In this document: one piece after another, positions 17,456 to 24,441 of the stretch
Layout of the letters: each line of letters opens with the position of its first letter
Numbering within the stretch: position 1 is the stretch's first letter
NCBI GenBank assembly: GCA_964526325.1
Contig: CAZGKM010000009.1
Span: 1-51,451 of the forward strand
Length of the DNA: 51,451 nucleotides
Source of the DNA: JACPHD01 sp964526325
GTDB lineage: Bacteria; Patescibacteriota; Patescibacteriia; Patescibacteriales; GWC2-42-12
Reading direction: 5' to 3'
The notes under the pieces: generated by a model
Seen by the model: the letters and a program-made list of their open reading frames with translations, nothing else
What the model was told of the DNA's origin: nothing
Database searches by the model: none
Position numbers and translations under genes: made by a program

Positions 17456-17752
17456 CTATTTTTTAAATAATCCCAAAATTTCTTTTATATCCGCCAAATC
17501 TTCTTCGGTTAAATTCAATTTTATCCTGTCCTGATGAAGCTTGTAAATTTCCCGCTCGGCCACGGTTGACGATATGCCGTAGCCGTTATGAATATTTGAT
17601 AAATGTTTTTTAATAATTCCCAAAACTATTTTCCAGTTGGCCTCGTCTAAATTGCTATAGCGGTAATTTTCCCTGACTAAAGTATTTAATTTTTGCGCGA
17701 ACCGGTCAAAAGTTTGCATTTTAGCCGTAGCCAAAAGTTCTTGGATATCCAT
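17456..17752 (-). CDS. Conserved-looking 98-aa protein of unknown function
   Basis: The protein is all-helical in appearance, charged, and has no membrane segment or Cys pair. Features include an N-terminal DIQELLATAKMQTFDRFAQKL helix and a C-terminal LTEEDLADIKEILGLFKK helix. I do not recognise a family. It starts 22 bp after the glutamate dehydrogenase stop on the same strand and is bounded downstream by a terminator, so it is the last gene of the trpS-gdhA unit. Codon use resembles its neighbours, which supports a real gene. Confidence 0.7.
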   Translation of the reverse strand: MDIQELLATAKMQTFDRFAQKLNTLVRENYRYSNLDEANWKIVLGIIKKHLSNIHNGYGISSTVAEREIYKLHQDRIKLNLTEEDLADIKEILGLFKK

Positions 17753-17774
17753 ATAAATAAAAATGTTATTTATC

Positions 17775-19013
17775 CTAAATTCCTCTAACTTTTAACGCTT
17801 TAATCAATCTTTCCGCCGCTACCATATAGGCCGCGGTTCTCATATCGTTACCACATTGGCTTTCCATAACCTGCCAAACTTTATTAAAAGCGCCGACAAT
17901 CTGCTTTTCAAGATTAGCTTCAACTTTAGCCTGCTCCCAATAATAATGCCTTAAATTCTGCACCCATTCGAAGTAAGAGACTATCACGCCTCCGGCATTG
18001 ACTAAAACATCCGGCACGATTAAAACGCCTTTTTTCTGCAGTTTAACCTCGGCTGGCTGCGCTACAGGGCCATTGCCTAATTCTAGAATTACTTTAGCTT
18101 TTATTCGGCCGGCATTCTTCTCGTCTATAACATTTTCCAGCGCCGCCGGCGCGAGGACATCAACCGGCAATTCCAATAATTGCCGGTTGGTAATATTTTT
18201 TAAACCGTTAAAATTAATAACCGAGCCGGTAGTTTGCTTATGGGATAAAACCTGTTCAATATTTAAGCCTTGTTTGTCGTATATAGCGCCACGCGAATCC
18301 GATACGGCTACGATTTTATAGCCGGCCGCGTAAGCGATAACCGCAAAATTCATACCGACATTGCCAAAGCCTTGTATGGCCAAACTTATTTTATTTTTAT
18401 TAATTTTTTTCTTTTTTAAAACCTGCTCAAAAACAAAAAAACCGCCAAGGCTTGTCGCCGTATCGCGGCCGAGCGACCCGCCGATTTCCACCGGCTTGCC
18501 GGTTACTACGGCCGGCGTATTTTCACCTTTGATATGGCTGTATTCATCCATCAGCCAAGCCATAATTTGCGGATTGGTATAAACGTCCGGTGCCGGCACA
18601 TCTTTATACGGACCGATAAAATCAGCGAAGCCTCTGGCGTACGCTCGGGTTAACCTTTCAAGCTCGCCCCGGCTTAATTTTTTTGCATCCACGGTCACTC
18701 CGCCCTTGCCTCCGCCGTAAGGTATATCGGCTACGGCGCATTTTATGGTCATCCCAAAAGCCAAAGCTTTTACTTCGTCCAAATTAACTTTAGGGTGATA
18801 TCGAATTCCGCCCTTATACGGTCCGCGGATATTATTATATTGTACACGATAACCGGTAAAGACTTTAATATGGCCGTTATCCATCATCACCGGTAAAGAT
18901 ACTTCGATTATTCGGTCAGGTTTTCTTAAAATCTCCAGCTCATCATATTCAATCTTCATAATCTCACAGGTCTTATTCAATTGTTTTATAACGCCCTTGA
19001 ACTGTTCTGCCAT
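17775..19013 (-). CDS. gdhA: Glu/Leu/Phe/Val dehydrogenase (glutamate dehydrogenase type)
   Basis: 412 aa, the size of hexameric NAD(P)-dependent GDH. It has YRVQYNNIRGPYKGGIRYHP (substrate pocket), ADIPYGGGKGGV (catalytic Lys region), PAPDVYTNPQIMAWLMDEYS, and the dinucleotide-binding AIQGFGNVGMNFAV. It interconverts glutamate with 2-oxoglutarate and ammonium, though branched-chain substrates cannot be excluded. The gene begins 5 bp after the trpS stop, so the two are co-transcribed. Confidence 0.93.
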   Translation of the reverse strand: MAEQFKGVIKQLNKTCEIMKIEYDELEILRKPDRIIEVSLPVMMDNGHIKVFTGYRVQYNNIRGPYKGGIRYHPKVNLDEVKALAFGMTIKCAVADIPYGGGKGGVTVDAKKLSRGELERLTRAYARGFADFIGPYKDVPAPDVYTNPQIMAWLMDEYSHIKGENTPAVVTGKPVEIGGSLGRDTATSLGGFFVFEQVLKKKKINKNKISLAIQGFGNVGMNFAVIAYAAGYKIVAVSDSRGAIYDKQGLNIEQVLSHKQTTGSVINFNGLKNITNRQLLELPVDVLAPAALENVIDEKNAGRIKAKVILELGNGPVAQPAEVKLQKKGVLIVPDVLVNAGGVIVSYFEWVQNLRHYYWEQAKVEANLEKQIVGAFNKVWQVMESQCGNDMRTAAYMVAAERLIKALKVRGI

Positions 19014-19018
19014 ATTAA

Positions 19019-20050
19019 TTAGTTAATGCCTAATTTTATCTTGGCATTTTTTAATGTCTCTTCGGCTATTGGCCTGATTTTATCCGCGCCGTCTTTTAGA
19101 ATTCGCCTAACTTCATCATCCGTAAAACTATTATATTTAATTTGAAATTCAATTAAAAAGTTCTTTACAACTTCGGCCAAATCTTTTTTAAATTCGCCAT
19201 ACTTGCCCGCCGAAGCCTTAACGAAGGCGGAGCCTTTATCTTGATAATTTTTTTCCAGCTCTTTAACGCCGGTGCCGGATAACAAGGAAAAAATAGTTAA
19301 CAAGTTGGCAATTGCCGGTTTTTTCTTCGCATCATATTTTATTTCCGAGCCGGAATCCGTAACCGCGCGCATAATTTTTTTAGCCGCTACTTCCGGCGCG
19401 TCGGTTAAAGCGATATAATTAGCTGATGAGCTCGCGCTTTTGCTCATTTTTTTTGCCGGGTCGTCTAGCCCCATAATGCGCGCGCCCTGTTTTCTGACCG
19501 CCACTTCGGGAATTTTAAAAACCTGCCCGTATTCGCGATTGAATCTCTGGGCTAAGGTTCTACAAAGTTCCACATGCTGAACCTGGTCATCGCCGACCGG
19601 CACGGCGTCGGTATTATAAAGTAAAATGTCCGCGGCCATTAGAACCGGATAATCAAAAAGACCAGCGCTAACCGATTCTTTATTGACTCCTTTTTCTTTA
19701 AACTGCGTCATTTTATTTAAATCCGCCATGCGCGCGGCCGCGCAATTTAAAATCCAAGCTAATTCCGTATGTGCGGTTATATCCGACTGCTGAAAAATTA
19801 CAGCCTTCTCCGGATTAATGCCGGACGCTAAATAAGTTTTTACCACATCAATAATGCGGCGAGATAATTCTTTGGGTTCCTGCTTGACTGTGATGGCATG
19901 ATAATCCACTACACAGAAAATACAGTTATATTGATTCTGCATTTCCACCCATTGCGATAGCGCGCCGAGATAATTGCCTAAATGTAAAACACCCGAAGGT
20001 TGAACTCCGGAAAATACGGTTTTTTTATTATTGTTAGTCATTAAATCCAT
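19019..20050 (-). CDS. trpS: Tryptophanyl-tRNA synthetase
   Basis: 343 aa, normal bacterial TrpRS length. The HIGH-type motif is PSGVLHLGNYLG and the KMSKS motif is PAKKMSKSASS. GDDQVQHVELCR and NCAAARMADLNKMTQFKEK are also typical. It charges tRNA-Trp. Residues about 272-281 (SAFVKASAGK) are encoded by a GC-rich palindrome and look inserted. The start is ambiguous: from the promoter at 20057-20085 the ATG at 20050 would be nearly leaderless, whereas ATG 20038 (MTNNNKKT) would have a short leader. Confidence 0.95.
   Translation of the reverse strand: MDLMTNNNKKTVFSGVQPSGVLHLGNYLGALSQWVEMQNQYNCIFCVVDYHAITVKQEPKELSRRIIDVVKTYLASGINPEKAVIFQQSDITAHTELAWILNCAAARMADLNKMTQFKEKGVNKESVSAGLFDYPVLMAADILLYNTDAVPVGDDQVQHVELCRTLAQRFNREYGQVFKIPEVAVRKQGARIMGLDDPAKKMSKSASSSANYIALTDAPEVAAKKIMRAVTDSGSEIKYDAKKKPAIANLLTIFSLLSGTGVKELEKNYQDKGSAFVKASAGKYGEFKKDLAEVVKNFLIEFQIKYNSFTDDEVRRILKDGADKIRPIAEETLKNAKIKLGIN
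19206..19233. repeat. CCGCC...GGCGG palindromic repeat inside trpS
   Basis: CCGCCGAAGCCTTAACGAAG followed by GCGGA is a palindrome encoding SAFVKASAG in frame in the C-terminal half of TrpRS. Confidence 0.75.
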
Positions 20051-20056
20051 GCATTT

Positions 20057-20085
20057 ATTCTATATTTATTTTACTCCTCTGGCAA
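20057..20085 (-). promoter_or_regulatory. Candidate promoter of trpS-gdhA
   Basis: On the minus strand TTGCCA (20085-20080), a 17-bp spacer and TAGAAT (20062-20057). The predicted transcript start falls on or next to the first ATG of trpS. Confidence 0.45.
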
Positions 20086-20125
20086 GGGGGTAAGTTTAGT
20101 TACCAGCGAGCATTTTCATTTTAAT

Positions 20126-20301
20126 GCGAGCCTAGAAAATTTAGTGGAATTTTTAGGCGAAAGCGAGGTTAGATAATTTATCTGTTTGAGCCGTATAGGT
20201 GAGTTATAAATTATCCCAAGCGTAGCCTAAAAACTCCCTTAATTTTCTCCAGCGAGCGACTTTTTGGTTCTTTTTCTAGAAAAAGAACCCCGAGCGGAGC
20301 G
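20126..20301. repeat. 176-bp long-hairpin element, copy 2
   Basis: It has the same length and order as copy 1 at 11559: GCGAGCCTAGAAAA, complementary arms, the centre TGTTTGAGCC-GTATA-GGTGAGTT, then TTTTCTCCAGC, a terminal hairpin (GGTTCTTTTTC/GAAAAAGAACC) and CCCCGAGCGGAGCG. The arms differ in sequence from copy 1 but remain self-complementary: GATAATTTAT with ATAAATTATC, and TTTTTAGGC with GCCTAAAAA. Confidence 0.75.
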
Positions 20302-20368
20302 GAAATACTTAAATGGTAAAACTGCCAAACAAAAATAAAAAATATTCAAATGTTTTACTAAAAAACCA

Positions 20369-20435
20369 GAGATTGCTTCGCTGCGCTCGCAATGACAATA
20401 CAAATTCTGGATTCTCGCTTTCGCAGAAATGACAA
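20369..20435. repeat. Two dispersed repeat fragments
   Basis: AGATTGCTTCGC...CTCGCAATGACA (20369-20397) is a half copy of the inverted element seen at 21860, 30311, 33983 and 42858. It is followed by CTGGATTCTCGC...AGAAATGACA (20406-20435), a second repeat type. Confidence 0.7.
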
Positions 20436-20466
20436 AAAGAGGGGCGGAAAAATCCGCCCCTATTTT

Positions 20467-21759
20467 TTACATCTTCCCTTCTAAATAATTCCCATACGAC
20501 CCCATATCAAAATGCCCATGGCCGGACAAATTAAATAAAATAACTTTTTCCTCTCCGGACAAACGGCATTTTTCCGCTTCATCAAAAACTGCCTTGATGG
20601 CATGCGCTGATTCCGGCGCCGGAATGATTCCCTGATTGCGGGCGAATTTTACCGCCGCGTCAAAAATATCTTTTTGCTCGTACGCCACGGCTTCAATCAA
20701 ACCTTCGTCTTTTAACAAGCTGACGATCGGCGCCGCGCCATGATAGCGCAAGCCGCCAGCGTGAATCGGCGACGGAACAAATTCGTAGCCCATAGTATAC
20801 ATTTTTATGAGCGGCGTTAATCCAACCGTGTCGCCGAAATCATATTTATACTCGCCTTTAGTTAAACTCGGGCAGGAAGCCGGTTCGGCCGCTAAAACCC
20901 GCAAATTTTTCTTTTGGCCTTTTAGCTTATCGCGTAAAAACGGAAAGGCAATGCCGGCTAAATTACTGCCGCCGCCATGGCAGCCGATAATTATATCCGG
21001 ATAATCCCCGGCGATTTCCATCTGCTTCATAGCTTCTTGACCGATGATGGTCTGATGGTGCAAAACATGATTTAAGACCGAGCCTAAAGCGTATTTAGCG
21101 TCATCATGCTTGCCAGCGTCTTCAACCGCTTCGGCGATAGCCATGCCTAAACTGCCGTGAGTATCTGGATTTTTCTTTAATATTTTTTTTCCGACCTCGG
21201 TTAAATTGGACGGACTGGAAATACACTCGGCGCCGTAAATTTTCATTATTGTTTTGCGGTAAGGCTTCTGCTCATAACTTATTTTAACCATATAAACGGT
21301 TAAGGCCAAGCCAAAATAATTGCAGGCAAAACCTAAGGCCGAGCCCCACTGTCCAGCGCCGGTTTCAGTGGTTAATCTTTTAACACCGGCCTCTTTATTA
21401 TAATAAGCTTGGGCTAGAGCCGTATTTAATTTATGGCTGCCCACCGGGCTGGCGCCTTCATATTTATAATAAATCTTGGCCGGAGTTTTTAACTCTTTTT
21501 CCAAACGAGCCGCCCTGATTAACGGGCTGGGGCGATAAAGCATATAAGCCTTTCTGACTTCTTCTGGTATTTCTATCATATTTTCGCCAGACATCTCCTG
21601 CTTAATTAATTCTTCGGGAAATAACGGCGCCAAATCTTCCGGCTTTATCGGTTTTTTAGTTCCTGGATGAAGCGGCGGATCCAGCGGCCTGGGCAGATCC
21701 GGAGTTATATTATAGTAATGCGTCGGCGCATCTTTTTGATCTAAGAATATTATTGGCAT
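20467..21759 (-). CDS. trpB: Tryptophan synthase beta chain, TrpB2 type
   Basis: 430 aa from ATG 21759; the frame extends 21 codons upstream, but those codons are AT-rich and unlike the family, and MPIIFLDQKDAPTHYYNI matches TrpB2 N-termini. The PLP-Lys motif is GASPVGSHKLNTALAQ, and ETGAGQWGSALGFA and HGGGSNLAGIAFP (phosphate loop) are intact. TrpB2 condenses serine and indole. It normally works without TrpA, and no trpA or other trp gene is in this window. Indole salvage is therefore the more likely role (inference). trpS lies downstream, separated by a hairpin element and repeats. Confidence 0.93.
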   Translation of the reverse strand: MPIIFLDQKDAPTHYYNITPDLPRPLDPPLHPGTKKPIKPEDLAPLFPEELIKQEMSGENMIEIPEEVRKAYMLYRPSPLIRAARLEKELKTPAKIYYKYEGASPVGSHKLNTALAQAYYNKEAGVKRLTTETGAGQWGSALGFACNYFGLALTVYMVKISYEQKPYRKTIMKIYGAECISSPSNLTEVGKKILKKNPDTHGSLGMAIAEAVEDAGKHDDAKYALGSVLNHVLHHQTIIGQEAMKQMEIAGDYPDIIIGCHGGGSNLAGIAFPFLRDKLKGQKKNLRVLAAEPASCPSLTKGEYKYDFGDTVGLTPLIKMYTMGYEFVPSPIHAGGLRYHGAAPIVSLLKDEGLIEAVAYEQKDIFDAAVKFARNQGIIPAPESAHAIKAVFDEAEKCRLSGEEKVILFNLSGHGHFDMGSYGNYLEGKM

Positions 21760-21859
21760 ATGTTTCTGATTAAAATTAATAATTAAAAACTCATAGTTAG
21801 TATTAACTTCGCCAGAATTCACTCGCTCTATTTTTATAAAAATATTTCATACTGTTATT

Positions 21860-21960
21860 GTAATTGCGAGGAGCGCCAGCGACGAAGCAATCTCACGAAC
21901 TATTAACTTAACTAATTGTCCGTTAGATTGCTTCGCTCCTTTCAGTCGCTCGCAATGACA
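21860..21960. repeat. Inverted-end dispersed element, copy A
   Basis: The left end ATTGCGAGGAGCG...CGAAGCAATCTCACG and the right end TTAGATTGCTTCG...GCTCGCAATGACA are inverted repeats around an AT-rich centre. It lies upstream of trpB2. Confidence 0.85.
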
Positions 21961-21999
21961 TGTTTTAATTTTATATTAAATTCATTAATTTTAAGATTG

Positions 22000-22032
22000 G
22001 CGGGGGAACGAAACATAATTTCGTCCCCCGCG
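22000..22032 (-). terminator. Terminator of the zinc-protein gene
   Basis: A long stem GCGGGGGAACGAAA/TTTCGTCCCCCGC lies 8 bp after the stop. The following T tract is poor, so termination efficiency is uncertain. Confidence 0.6.
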
Positions 22033-22039
22033 CTTTGGT

Positions 22040-22210
22040 TCACTGCCAGCCGGCTCGGCCCGCTGAAAAAATAACTTGGCCATTACCGCCCTTACTTGCC
22101 TGCATAAGTACTTTTTTACATTCCGGGCATTCCAGTTTACTTTCGTTGCCCCAGCCGATCGCCATTTCCCTAATTACCATTTCAACTCCATGTTTTTGGC
22201 ATTTTTCCAT
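22040..22210 (-). CDS. 56-aa zinc-finger-like protein under T-box control
   Basis: Sequence begins MEKCQKHGVEMVIREMAIGW and ends SAGRAGWQ. C4-x2-H7 and C28-x2-C31 could form one CCHC zinc site. GGAGGG about 8 bp upstream supports the ATG. I do not recognise a family. It lies directly behind a complete T-box leader with its own promoter and is followed by a hairpin, so it appears to be the only gene controlled by that riboswitch. By analogy only, Bacillus anti-TRAP is also a small Cys-rich zinc protein under a T-box, but its CxxCxG repeats are absent here. TGA is the stop. Confidence 0.7.
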   Translation of the reverse strand: MEKCQKHGVEMVIREMAIGWGNESKLECPECKKVLMQASKGGNGQVIFSAGRAGWQ

Positions 22211-22250
22211 TTAATAACCCTCCCTTTTTATAAAGATCATTTTAAGAAAC

Positions 22251-22553
22251 AAAAAAGCTCCCCATCTCTTAAATATAGTAAAAACTATATCTAAGGGACG
22301 GAAAGCTTTCCGCGGTGCCACCCTAATTTTGATTTTGAAATAAACGGCAGATTAACAAAAAATCCGCCAGTAAAACGGATTTCAAAACCACTTTTACTGA
22401 CTCGTGCTTCGCGCTAAGCGAAAGACATCAGTTATCCTATGATTACGGAGGAAGCCGGATCAACACTAACGCATTGACCATCCATTATGCTTAAGCCCAA
22501 TCCCCGCGGATTAACGCGAGGACTCAAGCGGATTTTATAGTTGTTGAAGTTCT
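22251..22553 (-). promoter_or_regulatory. T-box riboswitch leader (transcription attenuation)
   Basis: The minus strand contains the T-box core AGGGTGGCACCGCGG (22324-22310) followed by CCGTCCCTT. Next is a long terminator (AAAGCTTTCC...GGGGAGCTTTTTT) with arms at 22251-22306. This is the classic antiterminator/terminator choice driven by uncharged tRNA. Upstream are hairpins at about 22530-22490, 22480-22455 and 22430-22385 (ACTGA...TCAGT). The specifier codon is uncertain: ATC followed by A near 22440 and a TGG-containing bulge near 22498 are both possible. Confidence 0.92.
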
Positions 22554-22559
22554 GTATAC

Positions 22560-22587
22560 AGTATAACAGAAATAAAATATTTGTCAA
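22560..22587 (-). promoter_or_regulatory. Strong promoter of the T-box transcript
   Basis: On the minus strand TTGACA (22587-22582), a 16-bp spacer and TATACT (22565-22560). The transcript should start near 22553. Confidence 0.85.
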
Positions 22588-22655
22588 AAGCCCGCCCGCT
22601 TGCCCATCGCCGAATTTTGCGCCAGCGAAACTGGCGCGCTACCCGTATGTAATCA

Positions 22656-23096
22656 TTATTTTACCAAATTTTCTGTTCGTTTATAAAAAAAGTCAAATGT
22701 AATTTCTATTACATATAAAAAAATAAAAAACAAAGTTATATATTTCAAATTGATGCTCAAAAAATTATACAGAAATTTATTATTAATAATAATTATTGAT
22801 TTGATGTTATAAAAAAATAAATAAAATTGGGTACCGAAAAATAAAATTAAATATATTAATCCAACAAAAATATTGTCAGTGATTTTTCGCCACCTTGCTC
22901 TTAATTTTTCAATCTTATAGTGTGCCTTTCCATATTCTTCCCAAACTTTATGACCCTCAATTGAATTTAATATTTCTTTCTTTTTGATTTCTTTCAAATG
23001 GGTAAATATTCTATATGAATTGGCAACCCGTACTTGATTTTGACGCCACAATAAAATTAATGAAGGCATAAAATTTATTAAAAAAATGCCAAGCAA
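22656..23096 (-). CDS. Small membrane protein of unknown function, possibly a broken gene
   Basis: 146 aa from a TTG codon, very AT-rich compared with its neighbours. There is a hydrophobic start (GIFLINFMPSLILLW), a charged middle (HLKEIKKKEILNSIEGHKVW...KIEKLRARWRKI) and two further hydrophobic segments. No ribosome site is visible. The same frame remains open upstream to a TAG at 23160-23162. Beyond the TAG it continues as another hydrophobic helix (SIIFILILIFLLSSW) for about 40 codons without ATG. The simplest reading is a four-helix membrane protein interrupted by a nonsense codon, or a degraded transferred gene. No family recognised. Confidence 0.45.
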   Translation of the reverse strand: MLGIFLINFMPSLILLWRQNQVRVANSYRIFTHLKEIKKKEILNSIEGHKVWEEYGKAHYKIEKLRARWRKITDNIFVGLIYLILFFGTQFYLFFYNIKSIIIINNKFLYNFLSINLKYITLFFIFLYVIEITFDFFYKRTENLVK

Positions 23097-23343
23097 AATA
23101 TTTTTATAATAATCATCAGTTACTATAGTAAATAACTTTAAAAATAAAACTTGAACAATCTAATAATAAAACCAGTAAATATTTTTTAACCAAATATTTT
23201 TTGTCCAACTACTTAATAAAAAAATCAATATTAATATAAAAATGATTGAAAAAAAACTCAAGCAAAGAATGATTATTGATAAATTTTATAATAAAAAACT
23301 GTACATAAGAATCGCGTTTGTACTATTTTGTTAATTTAAAAAT

Positions 23344-24432
23344 TTATGTCAACTCCTGATTCGCATCCGCTTTTAACTTCTGCCAAGGCGTAAATTTTTT
23401 CCTTTTAGCGTTAAAGTATCCGGCCGCGGCAATCATAGCAGCGTTATCCGTGCAATACTTAAAGTCGGGAATTAATAATTTCGCGCCGGTCAATTTTTCT
23501 CTAACCGCGCTTTCCAGCCGGCTGCGCAATTCTTTATTGGCCGCCACGCCGCCGGACAGCATAATATTCTGGCAGCCATATTTTATGGCCGCTTTAACGG
23601 TTTTATGGACCAGCACTTCAGCCACGGCTAGCTGAAATTCATAAGCATATTCAGAAATTTTCTTTTTCCAATTTTTATCTCTTTGCACTCCATATAATAA
23701 CGCGGTCTTAAGTCCGGAAAAGGAAAAATTGAAATCACCGGAATTTATCATTGGCCGAGGCAGAGTAATTTTTAACTTTTCACTTTTAACTTTTAACTTT
23801 GCCGCCTCGGAGGCAATTGCCGGTCCGCCGGGGTAGCCTAAACCTAAAAGTTGGGCCGCTTTATCAAAAGCTTCTCCGGCCGCATCGTCACGCGTCTGGC
23901 CTAAAACTTTATATTTACCGTGTCCGCTCATCAGTATCAGCATGGTATGCCCGCCGGAAACGGTTAAAATAAGCGCTGGAAATTTTATTTTATTTTTGAC
24001 ATTTGTCATTTGACATTTGTCATTGCTAATTGGCTCCAGCCAATTAGCGTAGATATGCCCTTCAATGTGATTAACCGCCACAACAGGAATGCGCCAGGCA
24101 TAAGCTAAAGTCTTAGCCGTTTCCACTCCAACCAGTAAAGAAGTTATAAGGCCAGGCCCGACCGTAACCGCAATCGCATCGAGCTTATTGGCCCCTCTTG
24201 CAAAGGAGGGATGGGGGGTTAAACCCGCTTTCTCTATCGCTTCATTAACCACCGGCAAAATATTTAAAACATGCTCTCGCGCCGCTACCTCCGGCACTAC
24301 GCCGCCGTATTTTTTATGTATCTCGATTTGCGACGAAACAATATTTGACAATACCTTAACTTTTCCGCCGTTGCCTTTAACTACCGAAACGGCAGTTTCA
24401 TCGCAAGATGTTTCTACTCCTAATATAATCAT
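23344..24432 (-). CDS. tsaD: tRNA N6-threonylcarbamoyladenosine transferase TsaD
   Basis: 362 aa, slightly long because of insertions. It transfers threonylcarbamoyl to A37 of ANN-decoding tRNAs. The hallmarks are MIILGVETSCDETAVSVV, the metal site GVVPEVAAREHV (with later NHIEGHIYANW), VSGGHTML, GEAFDKAAQLLGLGYPGGP and MLSGGVAANKELR. Three stretches are repeat-derived and absent from typical TsaD: TPHPSFARGAN (about 70-81), SNDKCQMTNVK (about 136-146) and KLKVKSEKLK (about 211-220). All lie in surface loops and keep the frame. It begins 9 bp after the stop of the upstream cyclase gene, so the two are likely one unit. Confidence 0.95.
   Translation of the reverse strand: MIILGVETSCDETAVSVVKGNGGKVKVLSNIVSSQIEIHKKYGGVVPEVAAREHVLNILPVVNEAIEKAGLTPHPSFARGANKLDAIAVTVGPGLITSLLVGVETAKTLAYAWRIPVVAVNHIEGHIYANWLEPISNDKCQMTNVKNKIKFPALILTVSGGHTMLILMSGHGKYKVLGQTRDDAAGEAFDKAAQLLGLGYPGGPAIASEAAKLKVKSEKLKITLPRPMINSGDFNFSFSGLKTALLYGVQRDKNWKKKISEYAYEFQLAVAEVLVHKTVKAAIKYGCQNIMLSGGVAANKELRSRLESAVREKLTGAKLLIPDFKYCTDNAAMIAAAGYFNAKRKKFTPWQKLKADANQELT
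23771..23801. repeat. AACTTTT-type simple repeat inside tsaD
   Basis: TTTAACTTTTCACTTTTAAC-like units encode KLKVKSEKLK in frame. They are similar to tracts in recQ and elp3. Confidence 0.65.
23997..24025. repeat. TGACATTTGTCATT tandem repeat inside tsaD
   Basis: TGACATTTGTCATT occurs twice in tandem (period 14) and encodes SNDKCQMTNVK in frame. Confidence 0.8.
24191..24224. repeat. CCCCTCTTGCAAAGGAGGG palindromic repeat inside tsaD
   Basis: CCCCTCTTGCAAAGGAGGG followed by ATGGGGGGTT encodes TPHPSFARGA in frame. Same family as the copies at 6167 and 13360. Confidence 0.85.
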
Positions 24433-24441
24433 AAAATTTAA

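Noticed and set aside
22430..22510. Confident specifier codon for the T-box
   Set aside because: Two candidates (ATC-A near 22440 and TGG in a bulge near 22498) depend on which helix is Stem I. I could not fold the leader, so I do not claim the amino acid.
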